58,916 nucleotides of DNA from Bacteroidales bacterium UBA1205. GTDB taxonomy: Bacteria > Bacteroidota > Bacteroidia > Bacteroidales > WCHB1-69. Below the pieces are notes generated by a model, which did not search any database, was not told the origin of the DNA, and worked only from the letters and a program-made list of their open reading frames with translations. The position numbers and the translations under genes are program-made. The stretch lies in contig DBXT01000080.1 of the NCBI GenBank assembly GCA_002309615.1, forward strand, positions 6,104 to 65,019, read 5' to 3'. Below, one piece after another: positions 16,218-25,473 of this stretch (positions within the stretch are counted from its first letter, which is position 1; each line of letters begins with the position of its first letter).

Positions 16218-17696
16218 TTATTGTATGCGTTTTCCCGCTTCATGATTGCGGAAGAACGATTCTAAATCTTCTACACCTATTTTTTTTACTATTATCTTTT
16301 TTTCGCGGTCTAATACATATAAATAGGGAGTGGTGGTAACACCATATATTTTCCTAAAGTCTATATTGGCTCTATTTCCTCCTACATTGGTCCAAGGTAA
16401 GCCCTTTTCTATGATGGCTTTTTTCCATTTGGCCGTATCGGAACTCATACATACTGCATATATTTCAAAATCAAAAGTATCTTTATAGGTGTTATAAAAT
16501 TCAATTAGTTTGGGTGTTGCCGTTTTACAATGTCCGCAATCCACATCCCAGAACCACATGATAGTATATTTATTGTTAAAACCATAGTTGGATAGCAATA
16601 CCTCATTGGTGTCAAACATCCATAATTCCGGTGCCCGTTTGCCTATGAGCACATGATTGAGCTGTTCTGCGTGGTCTATCATACGTTCCAATACCGCTTC
16701 ATCGGTCCAAGGACAACGTCCTTGTGCATAGTAGGTGAGTACCATGTGTACAAACACGGCATCGTGTCCTACGTATTGACTGCGTTCATAATGATTGGTG
16801 ATATACCATACCGTATAGCGAAACAAAGCCTCGTTGTCTTTCATTTTGTCTAATAGTATATCTGCATATTTGATTATGGAGTCCACCAAAGGATATACCA
16901 CTTGGGAAAAATACATTTCCAAACGAGGATGAAAAATAGGGGTGTTGATTAGTGCCGAATCGGTGAAATCGCAAAAATCCCAATAGTGATTTACATAATA
17001 ATAGTAGGAAAAATTGGAATCCAAAAGTCTTCCTTTACTGTCTCTCGGAGGATCGGGAATGGGCACGTCTTGTGCAAAACGCTGGGCTTTGCCGAAAAGG
17101 GTGGTAGTGCCGTATTTTTCTATGTATTGGTTGGTGTAGCGGGTTAAAGAATCTTTGTAGGACATCCATTCTTCTTTTTTGGCCTTTATCTGTTTGGCAG
17201 AAGGCTGTTTTTGCTCGCTTTCGGCATTTTTCATTTCTCGGTTAATACGTGCCATTTCTTGTTGAAAATGACCGGCTATACGCATAAACTCGTTGGCTTG
17301 CGTATTTTCAGGACTGTTTGTATAGGTGATGTTGTTGACAAAATCCAAATGCTGGGGGGATATATTGGTAACGTGTGCCGTGAAATTATATGATGAATCT
17401 ATTATGAAATCAAAATATTTCATTTTGTTTTGTCCCGCCACCACATATACTCCTCTCGGAATAGCAGTATCTCCTTTAAGTATAAAAGTATAAGGCTCTT
17501 TCGGGGATAAAAATATGGAATCGTACATATAGGTTTTATCGGCATAATAATTGGCTACAAAGAGCATGGTGTCATCTACTTGTTCAAGTATAAATTTGAT
17601 GTGGTAACCGCTTTTATGATTCTTTTCCTTTTTTTGTGCGTGTGCCATAACTAACATCATTATCAAGGCACATATTAAAATAATTTTTTTGTTCAT
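16218..17696 (-). CDS. DUF5106-type thioredoxin-like lipoprotein or periplasmic protein
   Basis: Protein of 492 residues from the ATG at 17696. A longer frame to 17792 would overlap kdsD and add a tail before an obvious signal peptide (MNKKIILICALIMMLVMAHA), so the shorter start is chosen. The N-terminal half is a beta-rich domain of the kind found in Bacteroidetes thioredoxin-like proteins. The middle is helical and charged (about 130-220). The last 150 residues form a TlpA-like thioredoxin fold with redox motif CGHC (WDVDCGHCKTATP) and the cis-Pro region TTTPYLYVLD. It is likely a periplasmic thiol-disulfide oxidoreductase; the partner is unknown. Confidence 0.8.
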   Translation of the reverse strand: MNKKIILICALIMMLVMAHAQKKEKNHKSGYHIKFILEQVDDTMLFVANYYADKTYMYDSIFLSPKEPYTFILKGDTAIPRGVYVVAGQNKMKYFDFIIDSSYNFTAHVTNISPQHLDFVNNITYTNSPENTQANEFMRIAGHFQQEMARINREMKNAESEQKQPSAKQIKAKKEEWMSYKDSLTRYTNQYIEKYGTTTLFGKAQRFAQDVPIPDPPRDSKGRLLDSNFSYYYYVNHYWDFCDFTDSALINTPIFHPRLEMYFSQVVYPLVDSIIKYADILLDKMKDNEALFRYTVWYITNHYERSQYVGHDAVFVHMVLTYYAQGRCPWTDEAVLERMIDHAEQLNHVLIGKRAPELWMFDTNEVLLSNYGFNNKYTIMWFWDVDCGHCKTATPKLIEFYNTYKDTFDFEIYAVCMSSDTAKWKKAIIEKGLPWTNVGGNRANIDFRKIYGVTTTPYLYVLDREKKIIVKKIGVEDLESFFRNHEAGKRIQ

Positions 17697-17763
17697 GGTA
17701 AAGGGTCTTTTTTTTGATATTTGATTAATAGATGCTTTTTTATGCCTATAAGTTGCCTGCCTG

Positions 17764-18732
17764 TTAAATAATTCCTTCTTTAATGATGTCATGCAAATGA
17801 ATTACACCTGCGTATTTATCGTTTTCTGTTACCAATATGCTGGTGATATTGTGTTTACGCATAATTTCCAATGCCTTTATTGCCAATTGATTATGGTCAA
17901 TAGTCTTGGGTGATGGGTTCATGATATCACGAGCTATAATGTGTCTGGGATCAGGATTCTTTTCCAACATACGGCGTAAATCACCATCGGTGATAATGCC
18001 GACTATGGTGTTATTGTCTATTACCGCTGTAACCCCTAAGCGTTTGGATGAAATTTCATATATAATTTTGTTCAAGTCGGTAGTAGGGCTTACCATCGGT
18101 GTTTCGTTGTCACGGAATATATCTTCCACCGTCATGTAAAGCTGTTTGCCCAAAGCACCTCCGGGGTGTACTCTTGCAAAATCTTCGGGGGAGAACCCTC
18201 GCATGCATATAAGGCATACGGCCAAGGCATCTCCTATCACTAATTGTGCGGTAGAACTTGCAGTAGGAGCTAAATTGTTAGGACATGCTTCTTTGCTTAC
18301 CGTACAATTGAGCACCCAATCCGCATGAGCAGCCAAATAGGAATGAGTGTTTCCCACGATAGCGGCAATTTTATTGCCACGAGACTTAATCATGGGTATC
18401 AATAAGTTAGTCTCAGGTGTGTTGCCGCTTTTAGACAGACAAATAACTATATCATGTTTTTGTACCATTCCTAAATCACCATGTATTGCATCAGCTGCGT
18501 GCATGAACAAAGCAGGGGTACCGGTGGAATTAAAAGTGGCAACAATTTTTTGCGCTATATTGGCACTTTTTCCTATCCCGCATATTATCACACGACCTTC
18601 GTTATTGTTATAAATAGCTTCACAACAATCCATAAAATCATCGTCAATGAAATCCATGAGCTTGCTAATGGCTTCGGATTCATCTTTAATGCATTGAATA
18701 GCAATATGCTTTATATCTTCTCTTGTTTTCAC
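17764..18732 (-). CDS. kdsD: Arabinose-5-phosphate isomerase (KdsD/KpsF)
   Basis: Protein of 322 residues that converts ribulose-5-phosphate to arabinose-5-phosphate, the first step to Kdo for LPS. An N-terminal SIS domain (CGIGKSANIAQKIVATFNST, CLSKSGNTPET) is followed by two CBS domains (about 205-322: GVTAVIDNNTIVGIITDGDL and HNITSILVTENDKYAGVIHL). With kdsB at 52953 the window holds two of the Kdo genes. First gene of the minus-strand run, with a -7 box 24 nt upstream. Confidence 0.94.
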   Translation of the reverse strand: MKTREDIKHIAIQCIKDESEAISKLMDFIDDDFMDCCEAIYNNNEGRVIICGIGKSANIAQKIVATFNSTGTPALFMHAADAIHGDLGMVQKHDIVICLSKSGNTPETNLLIPMIKSRGNKIAAIVGNTHSYLAAHADWVLNCTVSKEACPNNLAPTASSTAQLVIGDALAVCLICMRGFSPEDFARVHPGGALGKQLYMTVEDIFRDNETPMVSPTTDLNKIIYEISSKRLGVTAVIDNNTIVGIITDGDLRRMLEKNPDPRHIIARDIMNPSPKTIDHNQLAIKALEIMRKHNITSILVTENDKYAGVIHLHDIIKEGII

Positions 18733-18755
18733 TGAAAAAGAATTTATATAAATTG

Positions 18756-18763
18756 CAAAGATA
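18756..18763 (-). promoter_or_regulatory. -7 promoter element for kdsD run
   Basis: TATCTTTG on the minus strand inside the longer word GCTATCTTTGCA, which recurs upstream of several other genes in the window. Confidence 0.55.
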
Positions 18764-18831
18764 GCATTTTTTTGCTTTCAATATTCACTTATAATGCAAC
18801 TTTAGCGGAGAGAGATAAATAGTTTTTTTAT

Positions 18832-18863
18832 AAAAAAAAGGCATCCTTAGCTAAGGATACCTT
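18832..18863 (-). terminator. Terminator after the C1 peptidase gene
   Basis: On the minus strand AAGGTATCC pairs with GGATGCCTT, with one T-G wobble, around a self-complementary TTAGCTAA loop, followed by a T run. The wobble would be a mismatch if the plus strand were transcribed, which supports the minus direction. Confidence 0.85.
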
Positions 18864-18889
18864 GTTCTGTTATTTTATGTTAGGTTTTA

Positions 18890-20284
18890 TTATTCTTCCA
18901 TGGCAAACATGGGGTCCCACGGGGGCAAAATAGTCGGTTTTTGTTTTAAAAGTGCTTGAATGTCTTGAGGAATATATTTTTTATCCACCACCAAGCGGAA
19001 CATATATTCATCAAACCATTCATCGGTCATAATCAGGTGACCTTTGTAACCGGAAGAAGCACCCCAACTATTTTCAACCATCCATTTTTTTGGCATGCCC
19101 TTTTCATCCAAATCCACGGCACATAATGTCATGGCATGTGACGAACCGCTTGCAAAGGTGGCAATTCTTTGTTTTTTATCCATATTGAAAGTAGTCCCCA
19201 TTAAAGATGCATAATCGTAATTGTTGATATCTAACAATCCTGTAGAACTATTTAAAAATTTGCCCACATCACACGAAAAATACATCATAGTGCTGTCTTT
19301 TATGGAGGCTATGGCTATTTGTTTGATTTTATCCATGGGTAAATTCAAATATTTCCAGTTTTCTCCGTCATACATATGTCTATCGTATTCTATTTCATAC
19401 ATTTGATTGTACGGGCGGGTAGGGTCGTTCATTATCATAACATAATTGCTCATATCCACCCCCACAAATTCTTTATAAAAAGATAGCGGAGTATAAGTCT
19501 GTGTTTTGATGGGTTTGCCCGATGCGTCTTTTTGCGTATAGGTGAAGGTGGCGGGAGGGGTGCCTAAATTGAGAGCCAACATTCTATATATGGTGTTGAG
19601 CATTTCTTTCTTTTTGTCTATCAGTTCTTTGTTTTTTGCACCTTGTGCTGCCAATTCTCTTAATTGTAGTCCGTATTCTCTTAATTTTAAAGAAATAAGG
19701 TTAGACATACGAGAGGTGTTGTTGCTGCTATTGGTTTCAGGCATGGCTTCGCTGGGAACCACACCGTATTTGGAGATAATATTCACCACGCCTGTAAATT
19801 GACCTCCGTCGCTGAGCGGATTTTTGAAAAGCCATTCCACCGTTTTGTCCGTCATTTCTTTATCTTTAGTATCAATAATGGCTTGCAAAAACAAATTGGA
19901 TTTTTCTAATTGGTCATAGAAAAAGCAATAGTTTTGCGAAAAGGTGAATTCACTTAAATTATATTTGGCTATTACTTTAGAACGTAATACATTCAACCCT
20001 GTAAAAAGCCAGCAGCGTCCTGATGATTTTTGGTCGGTAATGCCTTTGGAGTTGACTCTATTGGAAAAATACACATCATGGGCATTGGGATTGTTATGGT
20101 TCGCGGCTAATTTGTTGATATCGTTTCCGCTGATGGCGGTTTGAAGGGCTTTGGTGGCGGGTGTATTGTCATACGAAGCCCTCATTTCGGAGAGTGTTTG
20201 TTCGTCTATACCGCCGTTTTGTGCTGATATATTCATGCCTATCAAGAGACATGGAATAATAAAGAAAAATGTTCTGAATTTCAT
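18890..20284 (-). CDS. Secreted C1 peptidase, bleomycin hydrolase/PepC family
   Basis: Cysteine aminopeptidase of 464 residues. A signal peptide (MKFRTFFFIIPCLLIGMNIS) precedes the mature enzyme, so unlike cytosolic PepC this copy is exported. It shows the catalytic Cys in KSSGRCWLFTGLNVLRSK, the catalytic His in GSSHAMTLCAV and the Asn in MVENSWGASSGYKGH. Family members form hexameric barrels that trim peptides. With the S46 peptidase, PepD and PepP it adds to a strong peptide-use theme. Downstream of elbB by 23 nt on the same strand. Confidence 0.92.
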   Translation of the reverse strand: MKFRTFFFIIPCLLIGMNISAQNGGIDEQTLSEMRASYDNTPATKALQTAISGNDINKLAANHNNPNAHDVYFSNRVNSKGITDQKSSGRCWLFTGLNVLRSKVIAKYNLSEFTFSQNYCFFYDQLEKSNLFLQAIIDTKDKEMTDKTVEWLFKNPLSDGGQFTGVVNIISKYGVVPSEAMPETNSSNNTSRMSNLISLKLREYGLQLRELAAQGAKNKELIDKKKEMLNTIYRMLALNLGTPPATFTYTQKDASGKPIKTQTYTPLSFYKEFVGVDMSNYVMIMNDPTRPYNQMYEIEYDRHMYDGENWKYLNLPMDKIKQIAIASIKDSTMMYFSCDVGKFLNSSTGLLDINNYDYASLMGTTFNMDKKQRIATFASGSSHAMTLCAVDLDEKGMPKKWMVENSWGASSGYKGHLIMTDEWFDEYMFRLVVDKKYIPQDIQALLKQKPTILPPWDPMFAMEE

Positions 20285-20307
20285 GTTTATGGTTGTTTAT
20301 GATAAAA

Positions 20308-20958
20308 TTACATATTGTCTAACATATCGGAAACAAGGTTATATGCACATTCGTGTATGCCTTTAATATCTGTAGGAAGCATATAGCAAGGGGTGCTGTA
20401 TATTTTGTGCTGTTTGTCTATTATCACTTCACCTATGGCGGTATTAATATTGTGTCCGCCCATGGTGGTGATGTGTTGTGCGGTGTTTTCATCGTTGCCG
20501 ATAGTGGTGGTGATATCTCCTAACACCTTGGTAAGCAATACCGGAGATATGCACAAAGCTCCCAATGGTTTGCCTGCTTCATAAGTTTGGAGGATGACTT
20601 TTTGTATATCGGGATATACTTTGCAATTTACACCATCTAAAGCGTAGGTGAAAAAGTTTTTGGCTACGCCGAATCCGCCGGGGAATATAACAGCATCGTA
20701 ATTGTTGATATCAAATTCTTCCAAGGGACGTATGTTACCGCGGGCAATACGGGCGGCTTCCACTAAAAGGTTGCGTTGCTCGTTCATGGTTTCTCCCGTT
20801 AAATGGTTAAGCACATGATATTGATTTCTATCGGGAGCAAACATGTCGTAAGCGGCTCCGTGTTCTTCTATGGCGAGCATGGTCATGGTGGTTTCGTGTA
20901 TTTCAGAGCCGTCTCTATGACCGCATCCGCCGATAATTACTGCAAATTTCTTATTCAT
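20308..20958 (-). CDS. elbB: ElbB, DJ-1/PfpI-type glyoxalase
   Basis: Protein of 216 residues, normal ElbB length. It opens VIIGGCGHRDGSEIHET, has DAVIFPGGFGVAKN and the nucleophilic Cys in LGALCISPVLL. E. coli ElbB has weak glyoxalase III activity and was linked to isoprenoid synthesis; its true role is unclear. It is the first gene of a pair with the secreted C1 peptidase. Confidence 0.92.
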   Translation of the reverse strand: MNKKFAVIIGGCGHRDGSEIHETTMTMLAIEEHGAAYDMFAPDRNQYHVLNHLTGETMNEQRNLLVEAARIARGNIRPLEEFDINNYDAVIFPGGFGVAKNFFTYALDGVNCKVYPDIQKVILQTYEAGKPLGALCISPVLLTKVLGDITTTIGNDENTAQHITTMGGHNINTAIGEVIIDKQHKIYSTPCYMLPTDIKGIHECAYNLVSDMLDNM

Positions 20959-20981
20959 CGTTATAATTATTTTAAACTATG

Positions 20982-20989
20982 CAAAAGTA
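20982..20989 (-). promoter_or_regulatory. -7 promoter element for elbB
   Basis: TACTTTTG on the minus strand, 23 nt before the elbB start. It lies in the divergent region shared with meaB. Confidence 0.5.
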
Positions 20990-21065
20990 TATCTTTTTCG
21001 TTTTTGTTAGGATGGCATACACAAAAAAATTATTAACAAAAAACGGGAATTATGATATTTAATGC

Positions 21066-21073
21066 TATCTTTG
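21066..21073 (+). promoter_or_regulatory. -7 promoter element for meaB
   Basis: TATCTTTG within ATGCTATCTTTGCA, 21 nt before the meaB start. Same extended word as at 39322-39335. Confidence 0.55.
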
Positions 21074-21094
21074 CAGAATAGAAGATAAATAAAA

Positions 21095-22189
21095 ATGAAT
21101 TCAGATAAAGAATATCCATCGGCTTTACATGTGCAAGACGGAGTGGATCAACCTGCACAGGTAAATCCCTATTTGCAATACACACCCATTTTCAAGCCGC
21201 AAACTTATACGGTGGAAGAATACGTACAAGGTATCACAAGCGGTGACAGAGTCTTTTTAAGCAGAGCCATTACGCTGATAGAAAGTAATTTGCAAAAAGA
21301 TTACCAAAAGGCACAAGCTATTTTGGAAGCTTGTATTTCTCGTGCATGCCCTTCGGTGAGAATAGGTATAACGGGAGTGCCGGGTGCGGGTAAAAGTACT
21401 TTTATTGAAGCTTTTGGTAAATACCTCACCTCTATAGGCAGAAAAGTGGCGGTATTGGCTATAGATCCGAGCAGTGAACGGTCAAAAGGCAGTATATTGG
21501 GAGATAAAACGCGTATGGAAACATTATCAACCGATGAGAATGCATTCATACGTCCTTCTCCGTCTGCCGGCACCTTGGGAGGCGTGGCGCGTAAAACGGC
21601 GGAAACACTTATATTATGCGAAGCAGCAGGCTTTAACACTATTATTATAGAAACAGTAGGGGTCGGGCAATCGGAAACAGCGGTGAAAGACATGGTGGAT
21701 TTCTTTCTAATGCTTATGATATCGGGGGCAGGAGATGAATTGCAAGGCATCAAACGCGGTATTATGGAAATGGCGGATGCTATATTGATAAATAAAGCTG
21801 ACGGTGATAATGTGAAAAAAGCGGAACTTACACGCACGCAAATACGTAGCGCACTCAAACTATTTCCGCTATCCGATTCACAATGGACACCCGAAGCACA
21901 CACCGTTTCATCATTACAACATAATGGTATAGCCGATGTATGGACAATGATAGAACGGTATGTGGCATTCACCAAAAACAACGGCTATTTTGATAAAAAT
22001 AGAACCTTGCAATGGCAGAAACGTTTTCACATGTTTATGAAAGAAAGTCTGTTAGATGCGTTTTATGGTAATGAAAATGTCAAAGAGAATATTTCCCGTG
22101 TGCAGCAAGATTTGCTAAACGGCAAAATCAGCCCGTATCAAGCCGGCACCAAAGTGCTGGATGATTATTTCAAGCATAAGGAGGATTAA
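21095..22189 (+). CDS. meaB: Methylmalonyl-CoA mutase-associated GTPase MeaB
   Basis: G3E-family GTPase of 364 residues that guards adenosylcobalamin loading and integrity of methylmalonyl-CoA mutase. It has the P-loop GVPGAGKST, an AIDPSSERSKGSILGDKTRM switch region, TVGVGQSE and the base-specificity motif INKADGD. This implies a methylmalonyl-CoA mutase elsewhere in the genome, consistent with propionate or succinate metabolism in Bacteroidales. First gene of the meaB-dtd-nuclease operon. Confidence 0.93.
   Translation: MNSDKEYPSALHVQDGVDQPAQVNPYLQYTPIFKPQTYTVEEYVQGITSGDRVFLSRAITLIESNLQKDYQKAQAILEACISRACPSVRIGITGVPGAGKSTFIEAFGKYLTSIGRKVAVLAIDPSSERSKGSILGDKTRMETLSTDENAFIRPSPSAGTLGGVARKTAETLILCEAAGFNTIIIETVGVGQSETAVKDMVDFFLMLMISGAGDELQGIKRGIMEMADAILINKADGDNVKKAELTRTQIRSALKLFPLSDSQWTPEAHTVSSLQHNGIADVWTMIERYVAFTKNNGYFDKNRTLQWQKRFHMFMKESLLDAFYGNENVKENISRVQQDLLNGKISPYQAGTKVLDDYFKHKED
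22179..22184 (+). promoter_or_regulatory. Strong Shine-Dalgarno site of dtd
   Basis: AGGAGG 6 nt before the ATG at 22191. Most genes here lack such a site. It overlaps the last codons of meaB and fixes the dtd start over a longer frame beginning at 22161. Confidence 0.7.
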
Positions 22190-22190
22190 T

Positions 22191-22643
22191 ATGAGAGTGG
22201 TGATACAAAGAGTGCAAAAAGCATCTGTCTGCATACACGGACAACTGCATGCTGCAATCGGTAGCGGCATGATGATATTAATCGGTATCACCCATCAAGA
22301 TACTATAGATGATATTAATTGGCTGTGTAAAAAAATAAGTCATTTGCGTATTTTTGATGATGAACAAGGGGTGATGAATTTGGATATCAATACGGTGAAT
22401 AAAGAATGTATGGTGGTGAGTCAGTTTACATTATATGCTTCTACTGCAAAAGGTAACCGTCCTTCTTATATTCATGCTGCCTTGCCGGAGTATGCACAAC
22501 AGTGCTACCAATTGTTTTTAGAACAATTACAAAAAGAAATACATTCACCTATTCAAAGCGGAGTGTTTGGTGCCGATATGCAAGTGTCGCTAATAAACGA
22601 CGGACCGGTAACTATTTGCATGGATAGCAAACAAAAAGAATAA
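22191..22643 (+). CDS. dtd: D-aminoacyl-tRNA deacylase
   Basis: Protein of 150 residues that hydrolyses D-amino acids from tRNA. It has MRVVIQRVQKASV at the start, the SQFTLYA motif, GNRPSYIHAALPEYA and NDGPVTI near the end, all typical of DTD, at the normal family length. It begins 1 nt after the meaB stop codon and ends 1 nt before the nuclease gene. Confidence 0.95.
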   Translation: MRVVIQRVQKASVCIHGQLHAAIGSGMMILIGITHQDTIDDINWLCKKISHLRIFDDEQGVMNLDINTVNKECMVVSQFTLYASTAKGNRPSYIHAALPEYAQQCYQLFLEQLQKEIHSPIQSGVFGADMQVSLINDGPVTICMDSKQKE

Positions 22644-22644
22644 T

Positions 22645-25434
22645 ATGATGAAAGAAAGCTTTTTAGAACAAGTTGCAAACTATATTTTATCTCATTATAA
22701 AAACAAATTGTACAATGTGGCAGTGGTATTGCCCAATCGTCGCTCCATATCGAAAGTAAAAAAATATATTTCCGAAAAGCAAAACGGACCCTTTTTAGCT
22801 CCGGAATGTGCCTATATAGGAGATTTTATGCTCAAGCTGTCGCATTTGCAATATGCCGATTATGATGAGCAAATGATATACCTATACCAAGTTCACACCA
22901 AGATAGCCGCTCAATATGAGGAAACAGCCATGTCTTTTGCCGAATTTTCTTCCAAAGCACAAGCTATATTGCAAGATTTTAACGATTTTGATATGGCTAT
23001 GGCACCGATGGAAACATTATATAAGGAAGTGTACAACACAAAAAATATAGATATTTGGGATATATCAGGAGAAAACGATCAGAACAACAGCCGCTACCTG
23101 CAATTTTATGAACGTTTGCCCTTATATTATCAATTGTTGAATGAGGTGCTTTTACAACAAGGAAAAGCCTATCAAGGTGCCGTGTATCGTCGGGTAGCCG
23201 AATCTACAGATACCATTATCCCAACCTTACATTATGATAAAGTGATATTTGTCGGTTGCCAGCGTTTATCGGAAGCAGAATCTCTATTGTTGCAAAGTAT
23301 GACTATGGCCGGCAAAGCCGATGTGTTGGTAGATGCAGATAAATATTATGTAGAAAACACCCGGCACGAAGCAGGGGCGGGCATAAGAAAAATACAAGAA
23401 CAATTGCCGAATTATTCGTTATTATTCAACAACGAGCATTTTAAAAATATTCCCAAAAAAATAAAAATTTACAGCCTTCCTCATCCTATATCGCAAGCAA
23501 AGTTTTTACCGCAATTATTAAAGCAAATTCAAGAAGAACAAAAGGATAAAGATTTAGATGATGCCATTGTAGTGCTGCCTGACGAGAGTGTGATGCAGGC
23601 AGTGTTCGAATCCATGGATTGGGAAAAATTTCCTAAAGCGAATGTAACCATGGGTTTTTCATTACGAAATACCATTGCTTATGAGTTGGTGGATATACTT
23701 TTGCAAATGGCTATAGAAGCTGAAAATATGGGCAACGGGCAGGAAAAAGTATGGAATGCCGACACCGTGCGTGCTTTGTTGAATCATCCGTACATTAAAC
23801 ATTTGTTCAAAGAACAGCAGGAACAGTTGTGTACCTTGCAAAACAAATTCTGCAAAGTATATACACAAAGCGATTTAGAACCCCTGTTGATGGATTGCGA
23901 ACTATTACAACATGCGGTGCTTTATAAAAATGATATGTTGCTGCTTATGCAGGATATACGTCATTTGTTACAATATATAGCCGAAACACAATTGTCTTCT
24001 TCGGAATATGCGTATGCGTATATTGTTACCCTCAATGATTATATGTTGCGTATAGAACACTTGTTGGAACGAGTGTCTTTAAATGACGCAGCTTCTTTAA
24101 GATTAATGTATGAAAGTTATTTGTCGGTATGTACCATTCCTTTTGAAAGCAACCGTGAAAAATCGGGCTTGCAAATTATGGGTATGAGCGAAACCAAAAC
24201 AGAAGACCATAAAACGGTGATAGTTTTATCTGTAAATGAGGGAATTATACCTAAAGGGAGGTCTATAAAAGGGCTGGTGCCTTATAATTTGCGAGCAGCA
24301 TACAAAATGGCTAACGATGAGGTATATGATGCCGACACGGCATATTATTTTTATCGCTTAATGCAACGTGCCGAAAACATATATCTAATGTATGTGTCGG
24401 ATGCAAAAGGGGAGAGCGAACCCAGTAGATATTTATCACAATTAAAAACAGAACTTACAACCTACAATCCCCAAACGAAAATAGAAGAATATAATGTGGT
24501 GTATTTACAACCTTCGTTTGAAACAAAAAATATCAACATACAAAAGCAGGAAAAAGAATTAGCCGTCATTAAAGAAAACAAACATTCAGCTACAAGCATC
24601 AATACTTATTTATCTTGTTCCTTGCAATATTATCTATCACAGGTGTTGCATTTGGAAGTAAACAATAATGATGCTACCGGTATGGGGGTATACAGTGCGG
24701 ATATGGGGTCGGCCATACATGAGGTGTTGAAAACGGAAGCCGAGAAATATCATTTTGCCGTATCTTATAGCAAGCAAGCTATAAAAGAAAAGATATTGCA
24801 GGCATATTTGAATTTGAAAGGTAAAAATTACCAAGCACAGGATTTTACCTCCGGTGTCAATTCTTTGCTTTTGGAGGTGGCAGTAGAGTATGTGGATAAA
24901 TATTTGAAATATGCAAAAGAAAAATATGCCGGTGCACACATTACCATAGAAGCGGAAAAAAACATAGAGTGTGATTTGCCTGCTGATGACAAACCTATAC
25001 ATCTAAAGGGATGTATTGATAGAGTAGATACCGATGACAATGGTGAGGCTTATATTCTGGATTATAAAACCGGCGGTGTGAATAAAAACAATGGTCGTCT
25101 TGATTCATTGGATGTTGATGAGGTTTTTAAAGATAAACACGCAAAAGCCATACAGATGCTATTATATGCATATTTGTATCATAAACATCATGGTAATCCT
25201 ATTGCATCCGTTGAATTGGTTCCTCTTCGCGATTTCACACATATAGTGCCATTAGAGGTAAAAGACAGAGTGATGGACCAACAGTTTTTTGATGATTTTG
25301 AATCATCGTTACTATCATTTTTTGAAAACAACATGTGCAATGCCGATACACCTTTTGCCATGTGTGTAGATGAGGATAGTTGTAAACGTTGCAATTTTAC
25401 CCCTCTTTGTTTAAGACTTCAAGACAATGAATAA
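22645..25434 (+). CDS. AddB-like PD-(D/E)XK nuclease with Fe-S cysteines
   Basis: Protein of 929 residues. The N-terminal two thirds resemble an inactivated helicase fold of AddB type (VAVVLPNRRSISKVKKYIS near the start, KTVIVLSVNEGIIPKGR at about 530). The C-terminal domain is a RecB-type nuclease: HEVLKTEAEKYH, a metal site in CIDRVDTD and YILDYKTGG. Four cysteines, one in YLSCSLQYYL before the nuclease and three near the C-terminus (DSCKRCNFTPLC), match the AddB iron-sulfur staple. AddAB processes double-strand breaks for recombination. The AddA partner is not in the window. Third gene of the meaB operon; the Met at 22645 or 22648 may be used. Confidence 0.82.
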   Translation: MMKESFLEQVANYILSHYKNKLYNVAVVLPNRRSISKVKKYISEKQNGPFLAPECAYIGDFMLKLSHLQYADYDEQMIYLYQVHTKIAAQYEETAMSFAEFSSKAQAILQDFNDFDMAMAPMETLYKEVYNTKNIDIWDISGENDQNNSRYLQFYERLPLYYQLLNEVLLQQGKAYQGAVYRRVAESTDTIIPTLHYDKVIFVGCQRLSEAESLLLQSMTMAGKADVLVDADKYYVENTRHEAGAGIRKIQEQLPNYSLLFNNEHFKNIPKKIKIYSLPHPISQAKFLPQLLKQIQEEQKDKDLDDAIVVLPDESVMQAVFESMDWEKFPKANVTMGFSLRNTIAYELVDILLQMAIEAENMGNGQEKVWNADTVRALLNHPYIKHLFKEQQEQLCTLQNKFCKVYTQSDLEPLLMDCELLQHAVLYKNDMLLLMQDIRHLLQYIAETQLSSSEYAYAYIVTLNDYMLRIEHLLERVSLNDAASLRLMYESYLSVCTIPFESNREKSGLQIMGMSETKTEDHKTVIVLSVNEGIIPKGRSIKGLVPYNLRAAYKMANDEVYDADTAYYFYRLMQRAENIYLMYVSDAKGESEPSRYLSQLKTELTTYNPQTKIEEYNVVYLQPSFETKNINIQKQEKELAVIKENKHSATSINTYLSCSLQYYLSQVLHLEVNNNDATGMGVYSADMGSAIHEVLKTEAEKYHFAVSYSKQAIKEKILQAYLNLKGKNYQAQDFTSGVNSLLLEVAVEYVDKYLKYAKEKYAGAHITIEAEKNIECDLPADDKPIHLKGCIDRVDTDDNGEAYILDYKTGGVNKNNGRLDSLDVDEVFKDKHAKAIQMLLYAYLYHKHHGNPIASVELVPLRDFTHIVPLEVKDRVMDQQFFDDFESSLLSFFENNMCNADTPFAMCVDEDSCKRCNFTPLCLRLQDNE

Positions 25435-25459
25435 AAAAAAGCCCTTTCGGGCTTTTTTT
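25433..25459. terminator. Bidirectional terminator between nuclease gene and hutU
   Basis: AAAAAAGCCC TTTC GGGCTTTTTT: a GC core with A and T runs on either side, usable from both converging genes. It begins at the nuclease stop codon. Confidence 0.9.
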
Positions 25460-25473
25460 GTTGAATCTTTTTT

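Noticed and set aside
17697..17792. Longer N-terminus of the thioredoxin-like protein
   Set aside because: It overlaps kdsD and would bury a clear signal peptide inside the protein.
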